Assembly (NCBI GenBank): GCA_028673005.1
Contig: CM054116.1
Span: forward strand, 100,232,207-100,296,206
From: Tanypteryx hageni
Lineage: Eukaryota; Arthropoda; Insecta; Odonata; Petaluridae
Length of the DNA stretch: 64,000 bases
Direction of reading: 5' to 3'
A program made the position numbers and the translations under genes. Shown here in pieces: positions 56,401-63,784 of this stretch; the first letter of the stretch is position 1; each line of letters begins with the position of its first letter. The notes below the pieces were generated by a model that was given only the letters and a program-made list of their open reading frames with translations, had not been told where the DNA came from and ran no database searches.

Positions 56401-56844
56401 ATTTAATATTCCAATGCTTCATAATGTATTAACTCTTTAATGAGGCTACTTATTTGAACATCCGGCAATAAACCCCGATCAGTGGCCGCATATTAAAAAT
56501 CAATTCATTTCCCTCAACTTAGATTCAATTCAGATTTAAATTTAACTGTCGGTAGCCGTACGTTTGGATCCTTCGGTCAGTTTCCTTTTCGAACCCTTGA
56601 ATCACAAACTTCTGCTTTCAATGACCTCGGATCCCGCAAAGTTCTCCTTCTCCTCTCTCGAATGCACAAACGATATAACAGAAAAAAATCAATTCATTTA
56701 ACCTTCCTCAATGCGGTCGCGTAGTCTCTGTAGGTTAAGGACGTCTAGCAGGTCGTCGATCCCTCCGCGGAGGTCGTCACCGTTGACCGGAGTCAAGGCC
56801 GCGCACCACAGGAACCACGAAAACACACAAATCGTCCGGTCCAT
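31979..56844 (-). CDS. Nose resistant to fluoxetine 6 (NRF-6)-like membrane acyltransferase, complete, 15 exons
   Basis: Exons in coding order: 56844-56703, 48889-48782, 47672-47281, 45942-45725, 43505-43318, 43041-42847, 41516-41423, 40825-40649, 39943-39778, 38889-38810, 38627-38532, 37887-37758, 36815-36611, 34858-34716, 32149-31979. All keep frame; the product is 834 residues. A signal peptide (~1-22) and an NRF extracellular domain (~23-285, CMPRSCT) precede an acyltransferase-3 type membrane domain. That domain has a conserved His in HGLR (391) and motifs SVDTFFTLSG, WSWYMANDTQFY, RLGPYLIG and LSRLAYCAYLIHP. The C. elegans founder is linked to fluoxetine response and lipid transport; biochemical activity is unproven. 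Oddities: an acidic insert in exon 3, a basic loop in exon 8 and a GC-AG intron. Confidence 0.94.
32951..33519 (+). mobile_element. PIF/Harbinger deletion derivative
   Basis: Inverted ends of about 35 bp: GGCAGCTGTTACACTGAAAG at 32951 and, on the other strand from 33519, GGCAGCGACTACACTGAAAG, continuing CGGATCAGATC in both. The flanks TAA/TTA fit the 3-bp TWA target. At 33072 a frame opens MTSSSSDEEWDKYLLENF and reaches FWVHDLW, like the N-terminus of Harbinger transposases, then breaks. It is a truncated, non-autonomous copy. Confidence 0.8.
33614..33778. mobile_element. hAT-type MITE, 165 bp
   Basis: Ends CAGGGCCGTTG and CAGGGCCATTG (other strand), with an exact 8-bp target duplication AGTACTCA at 33606-33613 and 33779-33786. 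It lies in NRF intron 14. Confidence 0.9.
34716..34858 (-). CDS. NRF-like exon 14
   Basis: Acceptor CTCTTTCAG, donor GTG|GTCAGT. It encodes PLSRLAYCAYLIHPLVM, the conserved 'LSRLTYCAYLxHP' motif. Confidence 0.93.
35257..35304. repeat. (AT)n microsatellite
   Basis: An AT run of about 48 bp in NRF intron 13. Confidence 0.95.
36010..36169 (-). repeat. tRNA-derived SINE family 2, - copy
   Basis: Read on the - strand, the head has GAGCTCAGTGGTAGAATATC (A box) and TGTTCGCATCCCCG (B box, altered) at 36169-36092. The body begins GAGAATTTTTCTCG. It lies back to back with a + copy starting near 36196. Confidence 0.75.
36196..36345 (+). repeat. tRNA-derived SINE family 2, + copy, 5' truncated
   Basis: It contains GGGTTCGATTCCCGATCACG (B box) and the family body: CAGTTTATGCCTGTATGC, ATAGGATCTTATGATC and TTATTCCACCAATT. 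The A-box half is disrupted. Confidence 0.8.
36611..36815 (-). CDS. NRF-like exon 13
   Basis: Acceptor CTATCGCAG, donor G|GTACGC. It encodes two membrane spans and SLGHTAWGIAVAWVIVACST, typical of the family (R.xWAxxxaWxixAC..G.GG). Confidence 0.94.
37758..37887 (-). CDS. NRF-like exon 12
   Basis: Acceptor TTTGGCAG, donor AAG|GTAATC. It encodes YDKPWTRLGPYLIGMFTGWM, the family 'KPWxRxGPYLIG' block. Confidence 0.95.
37991..38258. mobile_element. hAT-type MITE, 268 bp
   Basis: It starts CAGACGCCAAACC and ends GGTTAGGCCATCCCTG, with an exact 8-bp duplication TTATATAG at 37983-37990 and 38259-38266. It carries several TGCGGCTC motifs like those in the element at 39004. Confidence 0.85.
38532..38627 (-). 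CDS. NRF-like exon 11
   Basis: Acceptor TATTTTTCAG, donor AG|GTAAGT. It encodes the membrane span AAVAGLAFLISSWITTAIIA. Confidence 0.93.
38810..38889 (-). CDS. NRF-like exon 10
   Basis: Acceptor CTTCACAG, donor CG|GTGAGT. It encodes CMLWSWYMANDTQFYAIGVV, the strongly conserved WSWYLANDMQFY-type motif and a membrane span. Confidence 0.95.
39004..39657. mobile_element. hAT-type element with a SINE nested inside
   Basis: Ends CAGGGGTCGGC and GCCGACCCCTG. The 8-bp flanks GTATAAGC and ATATAATC match at 6 of 8. TGCGGCTCCGAGAG near the left end relates it to 37991-38258. A SINE family 1 copy (39121-39432) sits inside it. Confidence 0.8.
39121..39432 (+). repeat. tRNA-derived SINE family 1, fullest copy
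   Basis: Head GGGTGACGGAGTGATTAGAG with A-box layout, B-box-like GGTTCCAATCC, then a body with GATTTGAGGAGACCGCGCGA, GACGTTAAGCAGTTGG, CATCGGGTTTCTCC and an A-rich end (AATTTCAAACAAACAA). Confidence 0.85.
39778..39943 (-). CDS. NRF-like exon 9
   Basis: Acceptor ATTCTCAG, donor ATG|GTAAGA. It encodes LSPPYLWAIGIAEVGARWQF, then CAKYWWRNALYINSLFP, a family hallmark (TCxxxWWxN.LYINNLF). Confidence 0.94.
40649..40825 (-). CDS. NRF-like exon 8 (ends at a GC donor)
   Basis: Acceptor TTCCCAG. It encodes SGLLVAYLYFR, a basic loop KSMAKRKREDD, and FIKLLGYRFL. The only donor that joins in frame to LSPPYLW of exon 9 is CTGAG|GCGAGT, a GC splice donor. Confidence 0.88.
41423..41516 (-). CDS. NRF-like exon 7
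   Basis: Acceptor AATTTCAG, donor AG|GTAATT. It encodes ISNATFSVDTFFTL, the family 'SVDTFF' motif. Confidence 0.93.
41580..41696 (-). repeat. Short foldback with hammerhead-like core
   Basis: Arms AAATAAAATACGAAAAAACA and (complement) ATAAAATACGAAACAACACA flank a segment that reads on the - strand CTGATGATGCAGTAGTCACT, then GTAAAACC. CTGATGA is followed by a 6-bp hairpin (TGCAGT/ACTGTA) and AAAC. It lies 64 bp upstream of NRF exon 7, in the intron. Confidence 0.5.
41996..42110. repeat. SINE family 2 chimeric fragment (- piece joined to + tail)
   Basis: 41996-42054 is - strand body and B-box end (GGAACGAGAAAATATTTTGC, GGGAATAAAACCCGG). From 42055 it is the + strand tail (GCCTGTCTGGGTAGGATCTT, TTTATTCCATCAATTT). 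Confidence 0.6.
42225..42350 (+). repeat. SINE family 2, + copy
   Basis: AGTGGAAGACCCGGGTTCGA/TTCCCGG (B box), then CAGTTTATGCCTGTCTGTAT and AGGATATTAAGATC, matching the family body at 36196-36345. Confidence 0.8.
42847..43041 (-). CDS. NRF-like exon 6 (HGLR span)
   Basis: Acceptor TTCTACAG, donor G|GTGAGT. It encodes CFSVRRNGRKIL and ACVHGLRTFSLVWVIMVHTY. The His of HGLR is the residue generally regarded as active in acyltransferase-3 proteins. Confidence 0.94.
43318..43505 (-). CDS. NRF-like exon 5 (first membrane span)
   Basis: Acceptor AATTACCCAG, donor G|GTGAGC. It encodes the hydrophobic TATILVLMVMAEIY, then a Lys/Glu/Cys loop. Confidence 0.9.
43857..44042 (-). repeat. SINE family 2, - copy with the clearest tRNA head
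   Basis: On the - strand: ATAATTCAGTGGTAGAATAT (A box), GAGTTCGATTCCCGGTC (B box), then AAACATATTTCTCGTTT and TGCCTGTCTGCTTAAGATC. The head resembles a Gly-type tRNA (TTCAGTGGTAGAAT). A working tRNA is unlikely, since it continues straight into the SINE body. Confidence 0.8.
44050..45720. other. NRF intron 4, nothing recognised
   Basis: AT-rich intron sequence. Short ORFs on both strands carry no recognisable domain. Confidence 0.5.
45725..45942 (-). CDS. NRF-like exon 4 (end of NRF domain)
   Basis: Acceptor TTCCGCAG, donor GG|GTAAGC. It encodes LLGVCMPRSCTPKAV, the conserved 'CxPxSC' of the family, and a Pro/Ala-rich segment. Confidence 0.93.
46000..46330. repeat. Possible degraded MITE
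   Basis: TACCGCATTTACTCGCTTAA near 46006 resembles a pogo-type terminus. A GGGCGGCGCGATTTGGGGAG block at 46197-46216 with GCCGCCC downstream resembles hAT MITE ends. No complete pair of ends or target duplication was found. Confidence 0.3.
47281..47672 (-). CDS. NRF-like exon 3 (NRF domain with acidic insert)
   Basis: Acceptor TTTTGCCCGCAG, donor ATG|GTAAGT. It starts CDATGRYSSQFTYGNDFWLG, typical of the family (the conserved Gly-Asn and Cys). Then about 55 residues rich in Glu/Asp/Ser/Gln (for example EKSEEESS) and a basic patch SRRERKR precede the next family block. Confidence 0.92.
47932..48008 (-). repeat. tRNA-like SINE head, third type
   Basis: On the - strand: GTGGTATAGGGGTTGGTAGC (A-box-like) and GGGTTTTAATCC (B-box-like) with tRNA spacing. 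It is closest to the head at 2408. Confidence 0.5.
48140..48650 (-). mobile_element. hAT-type MITE relative, interrupted
   Basis: It shares text with the element at 59181-59448: GGTTTTTATATTTTTACATA, CCTAATTACCTAT, AAATCGTTAACTTATTT and the CGGCACACCAGTGTGCCGCG end. On the - strand it starts AAGTGGTTTCCAAACTAGG near 48650. A second small element (48351-48620) splits it. Confidence 0.65.
48351..48620. mobile_element. Small inverted-repeat element nested in a hAT MITE
   Basis: Ends CAGGGCCGGCCAA and CAGGACCGGGGCCGGCCAA (other strand). Flanks are GCG / CGC; no 8-bp duplication is seen. Length 270 bp, no ORF. Confidence 0.6.
48782..48889 (-). CDS. NRF-like exon 2 (NRF domain)
   Basis: Acceptor CTTTTCAG, donor A|GTAAGA. 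It encodes KWNAYGV, a Cys in PCMAEV and the WANK that leads into MCDATG. It is short, but required to join exons 1 and 3 in frame. Confidence 0.9.
49152..50153. mobile_element. Tigger-like non-autonomous element, TA-flanked
   Basis: Inverted ends CCGTCATTGCTCATGTAATA (left) and CCGTCTTTGTTCATGCAATT (right, other strand) with TA at 49150-49151 and 50154-50155. Near the right end a frame reads KYKDYTAAFKLNIVIEA. This resembles the N-terminal DNA-binding region (YTAAFKLKVI) of one branch of Tigger/pogo transposases, then it stops. The rest of the transposase is deleted. Confidence 0.75.
50360..50410. repeat. (AT)n microsatellite
   Basis: An AT run of about 50 bp in NRF intron 1. Confidence 0.95.
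50578..50826 (-). repeat. tRNA-derived SINE family 1, - copy
   Basis: On the - strand: GGCGAAGTGGTTAGAGCGTT (A box), CAGGTTCGAATCCGGCG (B box, the best preserved of the family), then GCGTTAAGCAGTTGGCC and GGCATCGGGTTTCTC. Strong match to 39121-39432. Confidence 0.85.
50971..51222. repeat. Probable hAT-like MITE(s), 'GGCGGATCC' type
   Basis: CAGTGGCGGATCCAAGGTGG starts at 50972, and TTGGATCCACCCC near 51199-51211 is its approximate inverse. An internal CAGAGGCGGATTCAAAAGGG at 51134 suggests two overlapping copies. No target duplication was confirmed. Confidence 0.5.
52152..52798. mobile_element. hAT-type element, 647 bp
   Basis: Ends CAGGGGTCTCCAAACT and CAGGGCTCTTCAAACT (other strand). The 8-bp flanks TTCTAGAA (52144) and TTCTAGGA (52799) match at 7 of 8. 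CGCGGGCCA occurs at both sides of the interior. No transposase frame. Confidence 0.88.
53000..56700. other. NRF intron 1, distal part
   Basis: No gene or complete transposon recognised apart from the CT tract at 54220. The + strand ORFs at 54957-55223 and 55845-56304 lack family motifs and are probably chance frames. Confidence 0.5.
54220..54290. repeat. (CT)n-rich simple repeat
   Basis: CTCTCTCTCCCTCCCT-type pyrimidine tract of about 70 bp. The Arg/Glu-rich peptide predicted from the other strand is a repeat artefact. Confidence 0.95.
56703..56844 (-). CDS. NRF-like exon 1 (start codon, signal peptide)
   Basis: ATG at 56844-56842, with a purine at -3 and G at +4. It encodes MDRTICVFSWFLWCAALTPV, a hydrophobic signal peptide probably cut after NG, then an Asp/Leu-rich helix. 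Donor G|GTTAAA. Confidence 0.88.
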
Positions 56845-57300
56845 GTCGGCGGAAAAAGGAGACGTCTTTTGGCTCCCACCGAACTAACAACCTCCCTCTT
56901 CGGCAGACCGATGGCTAGTGTGTTTGCACGCGTGGGGTACTTTCGTCAGGGGGAAAGCGCTTTCTCTCTTTCGATCTAATAGGACGACCACCGCCGACAC
57001 AATATCCCGCCTCTTTCGGATCGTATGCACCAGAGAGCAACCTACATGGCTAGTGCCTTTCACAGATTGCATAACTTGTGTAAGAACTTTTCTCCTCCTT
57101 AGATGGATGAAGGTGGGACTTGCCAGCCATGCTCGAAAGGGCGGTGGGTCATACGTCGTACAATACGACCGCTTCGGTCGGGTGGTGACGTGTTTTCAAC
57201 TTCGTGACCTTGTTGTTTTCGGAAAACCACTCGCGAACCCGCTCATTTGCCCGTGAACGTGGAAGGTTCACCCCGGGGACTCACTGGCCCAGTGTATACC
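56845..57300 (-). promoter_or_regulatory. Probable 5' UTR/promoter region of the NRF-like gene
   Basis: Immediately upstream of the NRF start codon the sequence is clearly richer in G, C and CG dinucleotides than the rest of the window, consistent with a promoter. I see no TATA box at a fixed distance, and no transcription start can be placed from sequence alone. Confidence 0.4.
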
Positions 57301-57898
57301 TGTTCGGCTCGTTTTTGGTAACCCTCGTTTTTTTATACGAATAACCAGTCGAATTTTCTTCTTTACCGGTTTGAGATCCTTGGAAAAATCATTGTGTAAC
57401 ATAGGAATGGACCCGAGTGATGGGTTTAAAGCCTTTGCATGGTTGGGATTTAGCTGGGCGTAAAGCATTACTTCGAAAACGTTGCCAGTGAACATTAACG
57501 AGACTTAAATAAAAATAAGTCACTATGACTTTTATCTCGAGATAAATTAAGGGGGAGTAAGTATATAATTCTTCTAATTTATAGCACCTTTGTATGTTCC
57601 TTTTTAAAGTGGTCGCAATGACGGCCTAATCGAGGGCATCCCGCGGCTCGAACGCCCGATGGTGTAAATTCATGGGGAAAATGAAGGAGAAAAACTCTGA
57701 TTGAGAGTCTTGGAAGTTGAAGGAGAAAAGGAAAAGCGCAATAAACCACGGCGTGGGATTAGAATGTTCTCTCCTGTCATACCGTTTGGTCCAACGCAAC
57801 TCATGTCAGTGGTCCTTAATCATAAATTGCATCGATTGCATCATGGAAGTTTTTGCTTATAAACAGTTATTATGAAAACATATTTTATTGATATACTT

Positions 57899-58709
57899 CT
57901 GGTGACCAGATTTTCAAAATCTCAAAAGATGGCATCATTCAAAAATTAAGAAAAAATAACTTATCACGAAATTCGTCTATTTATTTATTTATATTTAAAT
58001 TTACTATGAACGTTTTTTATCAATTCAATATTTGTTTCTATTGACTTACAAATATTACAGCATTTTTATCTAAATTATCTTTTATCATAGCCTGTGCAGC
58101 AACACATTCCAAAGGCATTTCAATGTTTTCACTGGTCCAAATATTATCGATGATTGAAAAAAATTTTCACTTTTGCATTTGTTCCTGGTAGGGCAAAACA
58201 AAATTCGATCATCAGCATCAGATTTGGATATGGTATGAGCTCCAAATCAAAATCAGCAAAGATTTCCATCCAGCGTTTTTCTGCTAAATATTAATTGGGT
58301 TCCACTCATTCAATTTTGCTACGTTATTACAGAATAAATTTAATAGTCCCGTTTCATCAAATAACTCGCTGTCATTTACACCAAAATTTTTTTATTATGA
58401 ATTGTAATGCTCTGATAACATACATCTTCCCAATTGACTTGTTAAAAAATTGTCCACAGAAAATATGTATGTACCTATAGGTACATTCTTCCATGGGTGT
58501 TGCCCATTCTTCCAAGTACAACTTTAGTCATATTCCAACCAGACTGATGGTAGTACGTTTTTGTTTTGTTTGTTTAATACTTAAATACTTGAAATACTCA
58601 ATCGTTGTCAGAATTAAAAAATCCGTGAAAGAGGACATTATTTTCAAAGATGACAAAATCTTCAAAAAGAGGACTGCCCTCTTGAAAAGAGGACATCTGG
58701 TCACCCTCA
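57899..58709. mobile_element. hAT-type element, 811 bp
   Basis: Ends CTGGTGACCAGAT and TGAGGGTGACCAGAT (other strand), with an exact 8-bp duplication ATATACTT at 57891-57898 and 58710-58717. Both ends carry small changes against the usual CAGGGTGACC. No transposase frame was recognised. Confidence 0.85.
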
Positions 58710-59180
58710 ATATACTTAACATTAGAACATCAACGGGTAATCAATGAAACAATTCGTAAATCTGGTAAGTAGTACGTTCTTATGAAGTACATTGTCACGA
58801 GATTGCACATGATCTAAAGTAGTAGTTCCAAACCTTATCATTGGGGCAAGTACCAAGTCATTTTCCAGAATATCAAGTAAGCAATACGATTTCGTAAACA
58901 TTGGAAATAATCGTGAATCGCGCGAAATTAAACGTAAAATTTATTATTAATTTGTTTGTACAGATTTGGATAGAAAATAATTCATGATTTAAATTTCTCA
59001 CGCTCACGAGGAATATTTTGTGCGTCGTAGGAATGCAACCATGTCATGACTATTGAAGGTACCTTAAACAATTTTCAATTTTTGATACTTAGTGCTTATT
59101 CTGGGACATTCTATCAAAGAGCACGGCGATGCTCGCGAGGCCACACTTGGGACCCTTGATATAATGTGAATAGTGTAGGT

Positions 59181-59448
59181 CAGTGGTTGCCAACTTTGGG
59201 TGGGTGCAGCACCCTTTCAAAGATTAACGAGGTTTTTATATTTTTACATATGGGTATTGCAACCTTTGGACGCGTTCATTTATTGGTACTACACCATTAT
59301 CAATTTATTGCAGGAAAAATGTTTGACCTAATTACCTATAAACACATCCAAATCGTTGATTTATTTGCTGAACGACGTTTTTCGCGGCACCCTTAAAAGT
59401 CAGCTACGGCACCCCAGCCTGCCGCGACTCTCAGTTCAGGACCCACTG
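59181..59448. mobile_element. hAT-type MITE, 268 bp
   Basis: Starts CAGTGGTTGCCAACTTTGG and ends GGACCCACTG. The 8-bp flanks GTGTAGGT and CTGTAGGT match at 7 of 8. It is related to the interrupted copy at 48140-48650. Confidence 0.85.
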
Positions 59449-59864
59449 CTGTAGGTGGTCAGATTTTGATTGCGGTACTCGGCTGCGATGCGGAATAATA
59501 TCGACTCACTTGTATTTAAAGATGGTACATATTCGTCGTCGTGATCGATGAAGTCTCACTACTCCAGGAGTGCTGCTTACGGGATGACATTGCATTATTT
59601 CGTGGAGACGATCTTCAGGACTATTTTTACTAAGGGCAAGATTTTTTTGTGAGCGTGAAAAAAGTAATGAGCTACCAACGCCCAGGACCTGTTTTATAAC
59701 CCGTTCTTAAAAGTCTCTTTCTATAGTTTCTCTTTCTTTCTCTCTCCCTCCCTCCATCTTTGCCTCGCGTTCACCGAACTATCCATTCCTTTCATTTCCT
59801 CTACTCTCTATTTCTTTTTCTATGAACTGAATTCCATACGATGACGCTATTCGCCACCTTTGTC

Positions 59865-60121
59865 CAGTGCCGTAACTAGAGTATGGCGAAGATGGCATTT
59901 GCCATAGGCGTCGCTTGTAAATGGCGCCAAACGTTTCCACAAAAAATGCCAAGAGTTTATTATCCCATAAGTAGGTATTAATTTATCGCCCAAGTGTTAA
60001 AATTATTTTAATAAAAACGCTAATATTCTTTATGAAAATGCAGCAAAAATCATATTCTACATACACATGGCGTTTCCTTGAAATTTTGCCATAGGCGCCA
60101 TATGTCCCAGTTACGCCTCTG
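59865..60121. mobile_element. hAT-type MITE, 257 bp
   Basis: Ends CAGTGCCGTAACT and CAGAGGCGTAACT (other strand) with an exact 8-bp duplication CCTTTGTC at 59857-59864 and 60122-60129. The interior has GGCGCCA and ATGGCAAA blocks shared with the copy at the window end. Confidence 0.92.
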
Positions 60122-60813
60122 CCTTTGTCGTATTTTCAGTTCCCATGTACATATCTTGATTTAATCTCCGCATCAAGTTTTCAGCGCTCTATAATAGAGA
60201 AATTTTTCAGAAAAGCCTACGCATATTAATAATCAGCTTTAGAAACAAGGCATTCCGAGCATTTAAATCTCCACATTCAAAGCGTTTGATTGTAAAAAAT
60301 ATGCCGGATCGTGTACATTAAAAATATGAAATACGATGATTTTTACAAAGTAAGTGAAATTTCGGACAAATTTCTTTTTTAATTTTACATGTCATTTTAG
60401 TTTGACGGATCTGAGACTTTGGGCACGTCACACGAATAACTGAAAAACATGCGTATGTTGGCTCGCATCTGTGAATTTGACCCGCTATTGAAAAATTAAC
60501 GAAAGTGTTTTTGCTCCACAAAATAAAAACTTTATCCCACGACCGTGATTCGCTGACCTTATACGTCATTATGGTAAGAGAAGCTCAAAAGTTAATGTTA
60601 TAAAATGTATATTCTTTTATCGATGAAAGTCTACAACTATCACAAACTCTGGTTCTTTTATAGCGAATAGAATTTTTTTAGTGTTTATCTATTTATCTTT
60701 CAAGATGTCAACAATAATCGGATATTTGTCGTCAACATGCATGTACTTATGATTTTATTGAAGTACCAATTAAACCAATCTTACCTAACTGCACGCACAA
60801 CTTTATATATACA

Positions 60814-60883
<70 letters not shown>
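60814..60883. repeat. (GT)n(AT)n compound microsatellite
   Basis: About 23 bp of GT then about 47 bp of AT. ORFs through it are repeat artefacts. Confidence 0.95.
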
Positions 60884-60885
<2 letters not shown>

Positions 60886-61815
60886 GATGGGTATGCATAT
60901 GTTAAGATAAAATTTAAATAAAAAATTAAGGAAACCAACGTTTATATGCTCTAAATCACATAATTGAATGTTCCAGAAAGTAAAAATAGTTTTGGACATA
61001 TAAAAGCTGCGTGAACGGTGAGCAACCTAAAATTTAAAAGTTGCGTTGCCAAGTAATTCCTGAAAGTTTGATAAAAAATGGAAAGTTTGTGAGTTATAAG
61101 CGTTTTTTTCACAGCCGATCGACAGCGTGACAGGATGATCTAGCTCGTCATATAGTAATATCATCGTATATATTTTTGAAGACATTTTGATTATGATATG
61201 TATAAATGCAGGCGATTAAGTTGGCGAGGTCAAATCCAGAGAAAGTTGGTGATAAAACCACGTCAATTGTATTTATCAAGATTATAGATCTCGCGATTTT
61301 TGGAGTGTGAACAAATTCCTTGCCTTAGTTGGAATCCATTTAGATAATATCAACGAGATCATCTTCAGCATTTATCTGCGCGTACACTAATGTTACGAGT
61401 TGGTATCTCGATTGTTCTCATTTAAAAATGCTGTAGTATTATGTCCTGCAATGTTTCCTGTTCCAAAAATATAACTTCATATCTGAATTATGTCTGAAAT
61501 CCTGTTAACTCTCAAGCGCAGTCGAAAGGAGTGAAAGACGAGTTTTTGAATTGCGTTACATTGAGACATTGGATCGATTAAGTCATTTTTCAGATTTAAA
61601 CATTTAATTGGCCGGAAAAGTAATCTCTGCACAAATATAATAGATTTCAGTCAGAGCCCTCCGGTTTCCAATGCATGACTGAATTAAAATATTACTGTTT
61701 ACGATTTTCCTCATCGCTAATTTTCCAGTAAACGCAACCCTCGCAAACGGAAGGGATGTTCTGCAGAAGCGTCGTTAGTAATTTGAAAGATGCATACATA
61801 ACGCCAAGCTCATCT
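60884..61815. other. Upstream of NRF, nothing recognised
   Basis: AT-rich DNA with no recognisable gene, RNA or transposon end. Confidence 0.5.
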
Positions 61816-61823
61816 CTCTAGAG

Positions 61824-62092
61824 CAGGGGTTCTTAACTTGGAATCCTTGGGGTAGATCCAGTGGGCCCGTGGTGGGTCCATGGATAATTTAGATAAACTA
61901 GAGTAGTTGCCGTAAAAATAACGGGATATATGAATAAATAATTAAATTAAAATTAAAACATTTCATTACCTTTCTGTCCTCCATTCTCTTTCATTTTTAC
62001 TGGAGTCTTACGACAATGTATTACATAAATAAGGTAATAGTCCACTTGAGGATTTGGGAGGTCCGCAGGTCCTAAAAGGTTAAGAACCCCTG
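61824..62092. mobile_element. hAT-type MITE, 269 bp
   Basis: Perfect 14-bp ends CAGGGGTTCTTAAC and an exact 8-bp duplication CTCTAGAG at 61816-61823 and 62093-62100. No ORF. The clean ends suggest a relatively young insertion. Confidence 0.95.
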
Positions 62093-62100
62093 CTCTAGAG

Positions 62101-63779
62101 AATTAAATTAAAAGAAACCAGAAGTAAAGGTACTTGAAATTCCCTTTATCTTATAAAAAGATGCTGTATAAAAATTATATAAAATGTTATCTATTCTGAT
62201 GTTTCAAGAGCACTGAATAGATCACTGTGTCGCATAGCCCATTGACGCCCATGAATTTTTGTACCATGAATTTTTCAGGTATATAAGTTACCATTTCAAG
62301 TAAACGTCAAAAAATAACTCAAGCATGGCAATTATTTTCTACAAGTCGCCACCAAAAAGATCAATGATCTTGCAAGTATCTCTTTTAACGAGTTTTATTA
62401 TCAATAGTTTAAGGAAATAACCCCTCCAGCACACATTTACGTGACTGCTCTGGAGGGTATAGGTGTATTGAAAGCTTACGGTCTCTCAATGCGGGAACTG
62501 CCACGTGTTGTAGTGGAAGACGTTTAAGGGGAGGGAAAATGAAGAAGAAATGAATCGCCTGGGGATTCAGCTCGACAGTTTGACCAACTAACTAACCAAC
62601 TAACTCTAACGCTTGGGGGCTAAATATTTAGCCACCGGAATTTTCTCATGCCCGCTTTCTTTTTCGGTCAGACTGTCCTTCCTTACAAATAAGGGCCACA
62701 TATTTTGTTTCTTTACTAGGGTTTTGATCAAGTTTGAAGAATCAGGAATATTTGACCATACAATATTAGTAAAAGTCAAAAATGAATTATCATATTCCCT
62801 AACTTAGGAGTGGCAGGATCAGTATCCATGTTAATAATATATTAAATAAAAACTGAAAACAAAGTAACGAATACGAAAACGCAATATCAAAACGAAATAA
62901 ATTAAAATAAGGAAAACCATATACACGAGACTAAAACAGCAATCAAAACTATGATAACAAACAACGATATCAACGATAAGTATTAACAAAGAAAACAATA
63001 GCTAACAATAAACTCAATAACAAACACTCGATAACCAAACAGCAATAAAAAACTACGATAACAAAACAACGGCAGTAAGAGCACACCGTGAAGTTGGCAA
63101 CGAAGACACGTGGTGTCTCAGGAGAAAATGACAGAATTTTACCCTCTCTCCCGCGCAGCCCGCGTTTCGAGAATGGACTCTTCCAGACCAAAATGCGTCT
63201 CTGCGCATGGGCCATAAACTTTGAACAGAGTTTATCATTTGGGCCTATTAAGATAAAGCTATAGAGTAAGTAGACCCTTTTAGGATGTTCTAAAAACAAA
63301 CTGACCTATTACATGTTGATCTTTAATGTTGCTACGTGAAATTCTTACACCATAATATCCAAGAGGTTTCCATAACCTCTCCAATCCAATTTCTACTCTC
63401 ACTTTCGCGTGGTTTCCCCTATTTTCCCGAGTAACCTCTTATGCATGGTGGGCCGCATTGGTGGCAGTGAATCCTTCGTCGAACCTACTTAAAAATTGCC
63501 AATACTTCGGCGGACTGGGTTAAATCGGAAGTTGCCTAGAGATTCTTATGCGTGAAAATCGTCAAAATTAGTTTTTTATTTCAATATTAACAATCTTGAA
63601 CTTAGAAATATCTCCGATAAAAGATCAAAAACAGGATTTAAAAGAATTTACTTGAATTGAGAAATATCTGCTAATGAAAATTTCTGCTGGTAAATACACA
63701 AAACTTAAATAAATATATGAGGTAAGGCGGAATGTGACCTAGATGGGAAGCAACGACTAGATTACGGATAGAGAGAGAG
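62101..63779. other. Non-coding, nothing recognised
   Basis: AT-rich DNA with a small AACTAACC-type direct repeat near 62580-62606. Short ORFs at 62613-62807 and 62970-63299 have no family features. Confidence 0.5.
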
Positions 63780-63784
63780 ACGTA

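Noticed and set aside
56918..57256. 112-residue + strand ORF opposite the NRF 5' region
   Set aside because: No recognisable domain, and it lies in the GC-richer promoter region where chance ORFs are long; no splice or codon evidence.
58818..59160. Possible hAT MITE starting GTAGTTCCAAACC
   Set aside because: The opposite end is only loosely complementary and no target duplication was found.
60747..60999. Two - strand ORFs with Tyr-Ile and Thr-His repeats
   Set aside because: Translation of the (GT)n(AT)n microsatellite.
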